Assembly (NCBI RefSeq): GCF_025195095.1 | Contig: NZ_JANAVZ010000003.1 | Coordinates: 248,001-312,000, forward strand | DNA length: 64,000 nt | Origin: Paracoccus maritimus | Lineage (GTDB): Bacteria > Pseudomonadota > Alphaproteobacteria > Rhodobacterales > Rhodobacteraceae | Direction of reading: 5' to 3' | In this document: piece by piece, positions 19,531 through 27,112 of the stretch | How the letters are laid out: each line of letters opens with the position of its first letter | How positions within the stretch are numbered: position 1 is the first letter of the stretch | The notes under the pieces: model-generated | Told to the model about the DNA's origin: nothing | What the model saw: only the letters and a program-made list of their open reading frames with translations | Databases searched by the model: none | Position numbers and translations under genes: made by a program

Positions 19531-19554
19531 CATCCGGTTGCGCCGCTTTAGATG

Positions 19555-19569
19555 TTGACGTAACGTCAA
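19555..19569. promoter_or_regulatory. Palindrome TTGACGTAACGTCAA upstream of the HU-like gene
   Basis: Perfect 7 bp arms around a central A, about 50 bp before the ATG of the HU-like gene and after the lon terminator, so it is placed like an operator. A similar sequence, TTGACGCAACGTCAC, occurs at 37488-37502. The regulator is unknown. Confidence 0.4.
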
Positions 19570-19620
19570 TTGAGCCTCAGTTTTGAAGGGTTCGAGCACC
19601 AGACCTTGGGGGGAGAAATC

Positions 19621-19965
19621 ATGGCAGACAATCCTGCGGAGCAAGATCGCCGCAAGATGCGGTCCGGCGATCATCGCAGCGAACCGCAACCCGCGATGGT
19701 GGTGCAGAAAAAGGATTTCGTTGACCGAGTCGTCGCAGCCACCGGCGTCCGGAAATCAGAAGCCAGACCAATCATCGAAGCAACCTTGGAACAGTTGGGC
19801 GAGGCGCTTTCGGCTGGTCATACCCTTGCGGTGCCGCCGTTGGGACGGGCGCGCGTCAATCTTGAAAAGGACCTTCGGGGGGGCGACGTGATCACCCTGC
19901 GCCTGCGACGCAAATCCGCGATTGCGACGCCTGTCGGCGCCGTCGGACCGGCAACAGCAAAATAA
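19621..19965 (+). CDS. HU/IHF-family DNA-binding protein
   Basis: Small histone-like protein of 114 residues. The body matches HU: VVQKKDFVDRVVAATGVRKSEARPIIEATLEQLGEAL for the helical dimer part (in segments), then the beta-arm region LAVPPLGRARVNLEKDLRGGDV and a basic C-terminus. An extra ~28-residue charged N-terminal tail precedes the HU domain, and the DNA arm lacks the canonical NPxTG. This is the divergent HU often found directly downstream of lon in Rhodobacteraceae. GGGGGGAGA precedes the ATG. tRNA-Val follows. Confidence 0.85.
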   Translation: MADNPAEQDRRKMRSGDHRSEPQPAMVVQKKDFVDRVVAATGVRKSEARPIIEATLEQLGEALSAGHTLAVPPLGRARVNLEKDLRGGDVITLRLRRKSAIATPVGAVGPATAK

Positions 19966-20015
19966 CGGATTGGCCCTTGCATCGCTGTCATGCTGCCGCT
20001 AAAAGCCCGTCCACC

Positions 20016-20090
20016 GGGTGATTAGCTCAGCGGTAGAGCGCTTCGTTCACATCGAAGATGTCAGCGGTTCAAATCCGTTATCACCCACCA
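20016..20090 (+). tRNA. tRNA-Val (anticodon CAC), prophage integration target
   Basis: A 75-base cloverleaf with acceptor GGGTGAT/ATCACCC, discriminator A and encoded CCA. The anticodon stem CTTCG/CGAAG with loop TTCACAT gives CAC. Its last 30 bases are duplicated at 37570, showing that the element entered the T-arm/acceptor part and rebuilt the gene. Confidence 0.96.
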
Positions 20091-20092
20091 TT
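20061..20092 (+). repeat. attL, 32 bp core in tRNA-Val
   Basis: Identical over 32 bases to 37570-37601, beginning TCAGCGGTTCAAATCC and ending ACCCACCATT. It includes the T arm, acceptor strand and CCA of tRNA-Val plus two flanking bases. The integrase gene begins 90 bp inside. Confidence 0.93.
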
Positions 20093-20181
20093 CCCCCCTC
20101 AACACACACTAGAAATGCCTTGTTTTCCTAGGCTTGGTTCGTTCTGATGTTACAAAATTCGTTACAAAACGGACCTGTGGC

Positions 20182-21750
20182 ATGGCTGGCGCAACCCGAC
20201 ACCTACTCAATCGGAATGGACGATTCTTCGCACGCCTAGTTGTGCCCAAAGACCTACGTCGAATCGTCGGAAAGACCGAACTGCGCAGCCCACTCGGGCC
20301 TGATCGTCGCACCGCAATGAAGAACTTGCCCGGCGCGGTAGCGGTCCTGCAAGATCAGCTTGCCCGCGCGGAGCATCAACTTGCCGCCTCAGGTTCTCGA
20401 CCGATCCAGCCCGGCCGATACCCACTTGCACCCGAGCAGATCGCGGCCCGGCACTACGCGCAGCGTCTCGCCTTCGACGACACCCTGCGGAACGATCCAC
20501 GATGGCCGAGCATGGTGATTGACGATCAGCACGTTGCTGACCTTCGCGCGGCCATTGCAGGAACGCTGGACGATGCGCGCCTCGCCGCCCTTGTCGGCGA
20601 TCAGGTCGAACGGTTTAGGTATGTGGGAAACCACACGGCAGAATCGGGCAGCGACGAATGGCGCACCATCGCCCGAGCCGTTGCGGCCGGTGAACTTGAA
20701 GCACTCACTAGAGCCGCTGAACGCGATGAAGGAGACTTTACCGGGCAGCCCGCCCACCCCATGATTGCCAATGCACAGCCGCCAGAGGCCGCGCCTGATC
20801 CGGTCAGCCTGTCCAAGCTATGGAATGACTACATCAAGGCCCGCGTTCAGGCGGGGTTCATGCGTGATGGAGGCAAAAGGATGCAGCCGGTTCAGGAGAG
20901 CCTGCGGAAGCACCTCGGGCACAACGACGCTGCCCGCGTCACGAAAAAAGACCTTCTCGAATGGCGCGACCTGCTGCTTGTGAACCTGTCAGCAAAAACC
21001 GTCAGCGATATGTATCTATCCGCCGTCCGGTCTCTGTTCAAATGGGCGTATGAGAATGATCGCCTACCGGGAAACCCGGCTTCTATGGTGAAGCAGCCAA
21101 AGCCGAAGAAACAGCGCGCGCGCGAGTCGGGCTATACTGATGCCGAGGCGGTAGAGGTCTTGAAGGTCTCCCGGTCATATAAGCCGAAGGCCGACAAATT
21201 CGGTCGCATCCGCGAGACAGCGAAGACTGTTGCCGCAAAGCGATGGGTTCCGATCATTTGCGCGTTCTCAGGTGCCCGCGTGTCGGAGATCACCCAGCTA
21301 AGAAAAGAGGATGTGCGCCAGGAGGGTGAACGGTGGGTGATCCGTATCACACCTGACGCCGGAAGCGTAAAGGTCGGTGACTATCGCGACGTTCCAGTCC
21401 ATCGTCAGATTGTCGCGGAAGGCTTTGTTGAGTTCGTCAAAGCCGCGAAGCCCGGCCCGCTGTTCCATACGGGGACAGATCCCGAAAAGTTCTCGGCGAA
21501 GGCCGTGCGCATGACAAACACCGTCGGGACATGGCTGCAAGACGCCGGTCTAGTTCCGCCTAGCGTTTTGCCGAACTACGCTTGGCGGCATCGCTTCAAG
21601 ACTCAAGCGCGCGACATGGGGGCAGACATCCGGGTCGTGGATGCGACTCAAGGCCATGCGGGGCGCACCGCATCCGATGGCTACGGCGACGTTACCCTGA
21701 TCGCAAAGGCCCGCGTGATCGACGCCCTGCCCGACTATGACCTGACCTAA
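20182..21750 (+). CDS. int: Tyrosine-type site-specific integrase
   Basis: Phage integrase of 522 residues. The N-terminus (ATRHLLNRNGRFFARLVVPKDLR) looks like the DUF6538-type domain, then a core-binding SAM-like domain (about 225-320) and the catalytic domain. Catalytic residues seen: Arg366 in FSGARVSEITQL, Arg469 in NYAWRHRFK, His in TQGHAGR and the nucleophile Tyr501 in DGYGDVTL. The residue that should be the His of the HxxR box is Tyr466, a tolerated but notable change. The ATG at 20182 is preferred over an upstream TTG at 20134. The gene sits directly inside attL, and two GTTACAAAA motifs just upstream are candidate arm-type sites. Confidence 0.93.
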   Translation: MAGATRHLLNRNGRFFARLVVPKDLRRIVGKTELRSPLGPDRRTAMKNLPGAVAVLQDQLARAEHQLAASGSRPIQPGRYPLAPEQIAARHYAQRLAFDDTLRNDPRWPSMVIDDQHVADLRAAIAGTLDDARLAALVGDQVERFRYVGNHTAESGSDEWRTIARAVAAGELEALTRAAERDEGDFTGQPAHPMIANAQPPEAAPDPVSLSKLWNDYIKARVQAGFMRDGGKRMQPVQESLRKHLGHNDAARVTKKDLLEWRDLLLVNLSAKTVSDMYLSAVRSLFKWAYENDRLPGNPASMVKQPKPKKQRARESGYTDAEAVEVLKVSRSYKPKADKFGRIRETAKTVAAKRWVPIICAFSGARVSEITQLRKEDVRQEGERWVIRITPDAGSVKVGDYRDVPVHRQIVAEGFVEFVKAAKPGPLFHTGTDPEKFSAKAVRMTNTVGTWLQDAGLVPPSVLPNYAWRHRFKTQARDMGADIRVVDATQGHAGRTASDGYGDVTLIAKARVIDALPDYDLT

Positions 21751-21785
21751 CCGGCCCTTCATATTCAGGTTGCGCAATGCGAGAA

Positions 21786-21809
21786 ACTGCGGTAATATGA
21801 TACCGTAGT
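21786..21809. promoter_or_regulatory. Inverted repeat before the portal gene
   Basis: ACTGCGGTA and TACCGTAGT are 9 bp arms with one G-T mismatch around ATATGA, ten bases before the GTG of the portal gene and 36 bp after the integrase stop. The position suggests an operator controlling the head operon. Confidence 0.4.
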
Positions 21810-21818
21810 TTGTAGCGA

Positions 21819-23039
21819 GTGCTTCCGTTGTCCATCCTGTCACGCCTTGGCCGAGCGTTCGGCCAAGGTGAACCCGTCGAACAGAAATCCCTCGCCCAGC
21901 CCGATGACCGGCTGCTGGGGATTTTCGATATTCAGCCTGTCGCCAGCGGCGTGACCGTCAGCGCCAGCACGGCAATGCGTGTTCCTGCTGTCGCCTGTGC
22001 GGTCGGGCTGATTTCCGAGACCTGCGGGGCGCTGCCGGTCAAGCTCTATGACCGCGCCAGCCGCGAGACCGCCAAGGACCATCCGGCCTATGGTCTGATC
22101 CATGACGACGCGAACGATTGGACCAGCGCCGAGGAACTGCGCGAGGCGCTGACGCTGGACGCGCTGATGCACGGCCACGGCTTCGCCCAGGTGGTGCGCA
22201 ATGGCGAAGGCAAGCCGATGGAGCTGCACCGGATCGCGCCAGCCGCCGTGACCCTCGACACCGAGGATGGCGGCGAACCGCGCTACAAGGTCCGGCTGCA
22301 AGGCGGCGGCGAGGCCATCCTGCCCTATAGCGACATGCTGCATGTCCCGGCCTTTGGCGGCGTCAGCCCGATCAGCCTCGCGAAAGAGGCCATCGGCCTT
22401 GCCATCGCCGCCGAACAGCACCTTACCGGCTTCTATTCCAATGGCGGGCGTCCCTCGGGGATCATCAAGCACCCGGCCAAGCTGGACGCCGCCGCCGCCG
22501 CCAAGATCGCGGCAAGCTGGTTCACGTCACATGGCGGCAAGCAGGCCGGCGGCACCGCCGTTCTGGACGAGGCCATGGACTACCAGCAAGTCAGCGGCAC
22601 CCATACCGACGCGCAGTTTCTGGAGAACCGGCTGGAACAGGTGCGCGAGATCGCCCGCGCTTTCCGCATCCCGCCCACGATGCTGTTCGAATTGTCGCGC
22701 GGGACGTGGAGCAATACCGAGGAAATGGGTCGGCAGTTTCTGACCATGACCCTGCGGCCATGGCTGAAACGCTGGCAGGCCGGCTATGCGCGCTGCCTGC
22801 TGTCGCCCGAGGATCGCGCCCGGTTCTATATCGAGGCCGTCACCGACGACCTGCTGACTACCGACTTTGCCAGCCGTGCGACTGCCTACGGCCAATATCG
22901 CAGCATGGGCGCGATGACCGCGAACGAGGTCCGGGGCGGGCTGAACCTGCCGCCAATGGCCGAGGGCGACAAACTCGACAACCCCTATATTAGCACCGGC
23001 GCGACGGCACCGGCGAAGCCTCAGGACAATGAGCAATGA
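21819..23039 (+). CDS. HK97-family portal protein
   Basis: Dodecameric head-vertex protein through which DNA is packaged, 406 residues. Family signs are VSASTAMRVPAVACAVGLISET (in pieces), AYGLIHDDANDW, FYSNGGRPSGII, the REIARAFRIPPTMLF block and a C-terminal stem region with ANEVRGGLNLPP. The GTG at 21819 is used because no ATG is available nearby; a TTG at 21828 is an alternative. It overlaps the next gene by 4 bp and opens a head-morphogenesis operon directly behind the integrase, rather than following terminase as in most HK97-like phages. Confidence 0.93.
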   Translation: MLPLSILSRLGRAFGQGEPVEQKSLAQPDDRLLGIFDIQPVASGVTVSASTAMRVPAVACAVGLISETCGALPVKLYDRASRETAKDHPAYGLIHDDANDWTSAEELREALTLDALMHGHGFAQVVRNGEGKPMELHRIAPAAVTLDTEDGGEPRYKVRLQGGGEAILPYSDMLHVPAFGGVSPISLAKEAIGLAIAAEQHLTGFYSNGGRPSGIIKHPAKLDAAAAAKIAASWFTSHGGKQAGGTAVLDEAMDYQQVSGTHTDAQFLENRLEQVREIARAFRIPPTMLFELSRGTWSNTEEMGRQFLTMTLRPWLKRWQAGYARCLLSPEDRARFYIEAVTDDLLTTDFASRATAYGQYRSMGAMTANEVRGGLNLPPMAEGDKLDNPYISTGATAPAKPQDNEQ

Positions 23040-23359
23040 CCATCACGCACCGCGCTTTCTTCGGGGATCGGGAGCGCGAGTTTCTGCTGTCCGATCCGAT
23101 GATCGCCGAACTGGAACGCCAGATCGGCACCGGGATCGGAACGCTGTTCGCCCGCCTCACCCGTTCGGATTTCCGGCTGAACGATCTGACCGAGATTATC
23201 CGGCTTGGCCTGATCGGCGCGGGCACCGATCCGCAAGAGGCTTTCCGACTGGTCGAAACCTACGCCCGCAACCGGCCCATTTCCGAGGTGCTGCCGGTGG
23301 CGCTGGACGTGATCACGGCCCGCTGGATGGGCACAGATGAGGTGCAGAAAGATGACTGA
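23036..23359 (+). CDS. GTA-gp10-like / Phage_TAC_11-type small protein
   Basis: A 107-residue protein with the pattern of the gene-transfer-agent gp10 / tail-assembly family (PF11836 as I recall it): an N-terminal beta part ending in MIAELERQIGTGIGTLFARL, then IIRLGLIGAGTDPQEAFRLVETY. It probably acts in tail assembly. Its place between portal and capsid genes is unusual. It overlaps the protease-capsid gene by 8 bp. Confidence 0.7.
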   Translation: MTITHRAFFGDREREFLLSDPMIAELERQIGTGIGTLFARLTRSDFRLNDLTEIIRLGLIGAGTDPQEAFRLVETYARNRPISEVLPVALDVITARWMGTDEVQKDD

Positions 23360-24902
23360 CGATCTGGAACGCATCGAGGTCAAGACCGCCCTACAGATCG
23401 CCGAAACCGGCGAGATTTCCGGCCTCGCGTGGCCGTTCGGTTCTGTCGATCTGGTCGGCGATAGCATCACGCCCGGCGCTTTCGACCGGCCCGCATCCCT
23501 GCCGATGCTGGCGGAACATGACAGCGGCCACACTATCGGCGTTTGGTCCGAGATCACCGAAACCGCCGAGGGTCTGAGCGTCAAAGGCCGTTTGCTGCTG
23601 GATGACGTTCCCCGCGCCCGCGAGGTCGCCGACCTGATCCGCTCCGGCGAGATCGGCGGGTTGTCCATCGGCTTCATCACGAAAACCGCGCAACGCCACA
23701 CAAAAGGTCGTCAGATCACGGCCCTGTCGCTTCGCGAAATCAGCGTCGTCAAGACGCCATGTAATCCGGGCGCGACTGTCCGCACCCTGAAATCTGCTGT
23801 TCCCGTATCGAGTAAGGAGTTTACCTTGGAACATGACGAGCAGGCCCAAGCGGCCACCACGGAAACCAAAGCCCAGACCCCGGCCAACGATGCGCCGGTT
23901 TTCGATCAGAAGAAACTGGACGCGGTTCTGTCGCGCCTCGACAAGCTGGAAGCCAAGAGCAACCGGCCCGGCGCACCCGCCATCGTGCAGGGCGAGACCG
24001 AGCGCAAGAACTTCGTGGAATACCTGCGCACCGGCAGCGCCGAGGCCAAGGCCCTGACCACGGCCAGCGACACCGCGAACCACGTTCTGGCCCCCGAAGA
24101 GGTCAGCGCCGAATTCATCCGCAACCTGGTGGAATTCTCGCCCGTCCGTGCCATTGCCGATGTGCGCAGCACGACCACGGCGAACATCATCCTGCCCCAC
24201 CGCACCGGCATCACGAACGCTGCTTGGGTCGGCGAGACCGGCGCACGCACGGCCAGCGAACCGACCTTCGATCAGGCAGAGATCGCGACCAAGGAAATCG
24301 CGACCTATGTCGATCTGTCGCTGCAACTGGCCGAGGATTCGGCCAACGTGCTGTCCGAGGTCAATCTGGCGCTGGCCGAGGACTTCGGCCAGAAAGAGGC
24401 GCTGGCGTTCGTGAACGGCAGCCTTGCACTGGAACCCTCAGGCTTCATGCAGGACGCCGATATTGCCGCCCATGGCAACGGCCATGCCGCCGATCTGGAC
24501 CCGGACGCGCTGATTGCGCTGATGTATGCCTTGCCCGCCACCTACCGGAACGCCGGGACGTGGGTCATGAACGGCCAGACCCTCGCCACCATCCGCACGC
24601 TGAAAGACGGCCACGGCAACTATCTGTGGCAGCCTAGCTATCAGGCAGGCCAGCCCGAGACCATTCTGGGCCGCCCGGTGGTCGAGGCCGTGGACATGCC
24701 GGACATTGAAGCGGACGCGGAACCGATCATCTTCGGTGACTTCAAACGCGGCTACCGCATCTATGACCGGCTGGCACTGGACGTGTTCGCGGACCCCTAC
24801 AGCGTCCGCATCAACGGCCTGATGCGCTACCATGCCCGCCGCCGTGTCGGCGCTGGTGTCGTGCGCGCCGGTGCGTTCCGCAAGCTGGCAATGGTCGCTT
24901 AA
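23352..24902 (+). CDS. Fused HK97 prohead protease-major capsid protein
   Basis: A 516-residue fusion. Residues about 1-150 are an HK97-type prohead protease: His56 in LAEHDSGHT, Ser105 in GGLSIGF and the LREISVVKTPCNPGA block with Glu129. A charged scaffold-like linker (about 155-215, QAQAATTETKAQTP, DAVLSRLDKLEAK) follows, then the capsid domain with VGETGARTASEPTFDQ, ALAFVNGSLALEPSGF and RINGLMRYHARRRVGAGV. The single polypeptide would self-process during head maturation. No separate protease or scaffold gene is present. The ATG at 23352 overlaps the previous stop. Confidence 0.9.
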   Translation: MTDDLERIEVKTALQIAETGEISGLAWPFGSVDLVGDSITPGAFDRPASLPMLAEHDSGHTIGVWSEITETAEGLSVKGRLLLDDVPRAREVADLIRSGEIGGLSIGFITKTAQRHTKGRQITALSLREISVVKTPCNPGATVRTLKSAVPVSSKEFTLEHDEQAQAATTETKAQTPANDAPVFDQKKLDAVLSRLDKLEAKSNRPGAPAIVQGETERKNFVEYLRTGSAEAKALTTASDTANHVLAPEEVSAEFIRNLVEFSPVRAIADVRSTTTANIILPHRTGITNAAWVGETGARTASEPTFDQAEIATKEIATYVDLSLQLAEDSANVLSEVNLALAEDFGQKEALAFVNGSLALEPSGFMQDADIAAHGNGHAADLDPDALIALMYALPATYRNAGTWVMNGQTLATIRTLKDGHGNYLWQPSYQAGQPETILGRPVVEAVDMPDIEADAEPIIFGDFKRGYRIYDRLALDVFADPYSVRINGLMRYHARRRVGAGVVRAGAFRKLAMVA

Positions 24903-24906
24903 CCTG

Positions 24907-25554
24907 ATGTCGGTGCAGCCCGCCCCAGAGATCGACCTTGACGATGACGGACGAACCGTCACCCTCAGGGCCGACTTGCGGGCTGCAACGGCCATCGAGA
25001 ACATGCCCGGCGGGATCGCCGGGGCATATGAGGGGCTGCTGTCGCAGTCCTTCACGACAATCCGCGCGGTGATCCTCGCCACCGCAACGGATCGGCGGGA
25101 CGGCCAAGCCGTCCTCGCCGCCATCGCCAGCAAGCCCCTGTCGTCGTTTCTCTCCGACGCACAGGCGGCTTGCTTGGCGGTTCTGGCTGCCACCCTCACA
25201 ACTGGCGACGATGATGCGAACGACGCATCTAGCCATGGCAGCAACGACGGGATGAGCGGGGGCGAAATGCCCCTGCGCAAGTATTTCCAGACCCTCTACG
25301 GCTACGGCACCGGCTGGCTTGGCTGGTCGTCTGCCGATACCTGGGCGGCGTCACCTATCGAGATCGAAAGCGCCTTCGCCGCCCATATCGACCGGCTGGT
25401 GAAGTTGACACCCGGCGCGTCCAGCACCGAGGCCACGCCCGAGGCAAGCGCCTCCAATTCCTACAACGCCAAACGCCTGCGCGAGATCGAGGAACAGGGC
25501 TTCGACCCGGCCTTTGACCGCCACGGCCTGCGCAAGCTGAAAGCCATGAGCTAA
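24907..25554 (+). CDS. Phage protein with a tail-assembly-chaperone-like C-terminus
   Basis: 215 residues. The N-terminal half (IDLDDDGRTVTLRADLRAATAIE, in parts) resembles small tail-assembly proteins of the GTA gp10 type, and the C-terminal half (TGWLGWSSADTWAASPIEIESAF) resembles the phage TIGR02216/DUF-type chaperones that bear a WSPxEFWxxTPxEL pattern. A low-complexity acidic linker (DDDANDASSHGSNDG) joins them. The ATG at 24907 lies four bases after the capsid stop. Role is inferred only from these weak resemblances. Confidence 0.5.
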   Translation: MSVQPAPEIDLDDDGRTVTLRADLRAATAIENMPGGIAGAYEGLLSQSFTTIRAVILATATDRRDGQAVLAAIASKPLSSFLSDAQAACLAVLAATLTTGDDDANDASSHGSNDGMSGGEMPLRKYFQTLYGYGTGWLGWSSADTWAASPIEIESAFAAHIDRLVKLTPGASSTEATPEASASNSYNAKRLREIEEQGFDPAFDRHGLRKLKAMS

Positions 25555-26000
25555 TGCCGATTGATCCGCTTGGGGGCCGCATCGACGCCCCCGCCGAGGC
25601 CGCGCCCTACCGCAATGCGCTGGTCATCACACCGAACGATGACGCCGACCTGCCGGTGATCCCGAGTGCCTTCTATATTCCGCCCTTTGTTCCGGGCCGC
25701 TGGTCCACCAGCTTGACCGGCCCGACCTATACCGCTGGCAACCTGATCGTGGATCAGGCGGGTGAGATCACCCAGGACGCCGAGGGTGAACAGGCCATGT
25801 TCGTGAACGAATTCCCATGGGCATGGGGCTGCGGTCAGCGCCCGGCAGAGGTCGCTTTGATCCTACAGAACGGCGAGGCCATCACCGCCCACGCGCCATC
25901 CGCAGCGGATCGCCGGAACGAATTCCTGATCCTGCCATTCCGTCCACGCCGTATCCTGCGCACCGGCACGACCGTTCACCAGATCGTCCTGTTGTGGTGA
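25554..26000 (+). CDS. Unknown phage protein, possible head-spike-base-like
   Basis: 148 residues starting one base into the previous stop (TAATG). The ends match the layout of the GTA spike-base family (RCAP_Rcc01079 type): NALVITPNDDADLPVIPSAFY early and FRPRRILRTGTTVHQIVLLW at the C-terminus. Between them is a ~75-residue stretch with Trp-rich VNEFPWAWGCGQRP that I cannot place. The match is from recalled patterns, so the function is tentative. Confidence 0.5.
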   Translation: MPIDPLGGRIDAPAEAAPYRNALVITPNDDADLPVIPSAFYIPPFVPGRWSTSLTGPTYTAGNLIVDQAGEITQDAEGEQAMFVNEFPWAWGCGQRPAEVALILQNGEAITAHAPSAADRRNEFLILPFRPRRILRTGTTVHQIVLLW

Positions 26001-26004
26001 TCTG

Positions 26005-26346
26005 ATGGCCCGGCCTCCACGTTTATGCGGCTGCGGTGCCATTGTCCCGGCTGACACCCTCTGTGCCTGCCAGATAGGGCGCCAGAGGGCACGCAAGGCC
26101 AAGCACGACCGCAAGAGGCCATCCGCATCACAGCGCGGCTATGGCGTCGAATGGCGCAAGCTGCGGGCCGAATTCCTGCGCCATCATCCCTTTTGTGCGT
26201 TCTGTGGCGTCCCTGCCGAGGTGGTTGACCACAAGACTCCGCACAAGGGGAACAGGGCGCTACGGCTGTCATGGTCGAACCTGCAAAGCCTCTGCGCTCA
26301 TTGCCACAACAGCGTGAAGCAACGGCAGGAACGGGCCGAGGCATGA
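26005..26346 (+). CDS. HNH endonuclease
   Basis: 113-residue phage HNH nuclease. Zinc-binding pairs C64xxC67 (CAFC) and C97xxCH (CAHCHNS), with the catalytic DH (75-76) in AEVVDHKTPH and Asn92, give the complete beta-beta-alpha-metal site; an extra N-terminal CGC...CAC cluster may bind a second zinc. HNH proteins next to terminase or portal genes assist DNA packaging in HK97-like phages. Here it is some 4 kb from the terminases. It overlaps the next gene by 4 bp. Confidence 0.9.
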   Translation: MARPPRLCGCGAIVPADTLCACQIGRQRARKAKHDRKRPSASQRGYGVEWRKLRAEFLRHHPFCAFCGVPAEVVDHKTPHKGNRALRLSWSNLQSLCAHCHNSVKQRQERAEA

Positions 26347-27074
26347 GCCGGGCGCTATGGCAATCGGTCCTGTTGCGCACGGTGGAGGATGCACTAATCG
26401 GCGTGGCGCAGGCAACGAGCCGCGACAGGCGTATTCTCGAATGCAAGCACGCCCGCGCCTACCTGACCAAACCCAGCAAAGACCTATCCGAGGTCTGCGC
26501 GCTGGCTGGCATGGACATGCAGGCCGTCATGGAACGGATGCGCAAGCAGATCGCCCAGGCCCCGACCCCGGAAGAACTGGCCGACAAGCCCAACGTGAGC
26601 CGCCAGAGCTTCACGAAAGCACCGGCCAAGCCCAAGAAAGTTCCTTTCCGCGACCGGGAATTCACCATCGGCGACACCACCCGCACCGCCACCGAATGGT
26701 GCGAACGCACGGGCATATCCATCAACACGGCAAGTCGGCGGATCGGCAAAGGCTGGGGCGCGGAACCCGCATTCACAATGACCGATGCAGAGGCGCGGGC
26801 AGTAAGAAGCGAGGCAGCACGGGCGGCCTATCAGGCCGTGACGAACATCGCCAATCCGCAACAGGCTGATCGGCAGAAGCACCGCAAGCCGGGCACCCCT
26901 CCTATGCTCTATGAATGTGGCGGCGAGATCCTAACCCTCGACCAGTGGGCAGATCGCACAGGCATCAACAAGACGACCCTCTATGCGAGGATCACCCGGC
27001 AGGGGATGACGTTTGCCGAGGCGATCAGCACGCCGCCTATGTCGCGAGGGCGCTGGCGCCACACTTTCAAATAG
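26343..27074 (+). CDS. Double helix-turn-helix phage protein
   Basis: 243 residues, coupled to the HNH gene by an ATGA overlap. It holds two copies of an EWA-type helix-turn-helix unit: residues about 115-145 (TEWCERTGISINTASRRIGKG, shortened here) and 198-229 (DQWADRTGINKTTLYARITR). Such units occur at the C-terminus of phage homing and HNH proteins as DNA-recognition modules. The N-terminal ~90 residues are helical and unrecognised. A targeting or regulatory partner for the HNH nuclease is a reasonable guess. Confidence 0.6.
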   Translation: MSRALWQSVLLRTVEDALIGVAQATSRDRRILECKHARAYLTKPSKDLSEVCALAGMDMQAVMERMRKQIAQAPTPEELADKPNVSRQSFTKAPAKPKKVPFRDREFTIGDTTRTATEWCERTGISINTASRRIGKGWGAEPAFTMTDAEARAVRSEAARAAYQAVTNIANPQQADRQKHRKPGTPPMLYECGGEILTLDQWADRTGINKTTLYARITRQGMTFAEAISTPPMSRGRWRHTFK

Positions 27075-27112
27075 GTTAGCGTCATCGCGCACAATCAAGC
27101 AATTGGTCAGCG

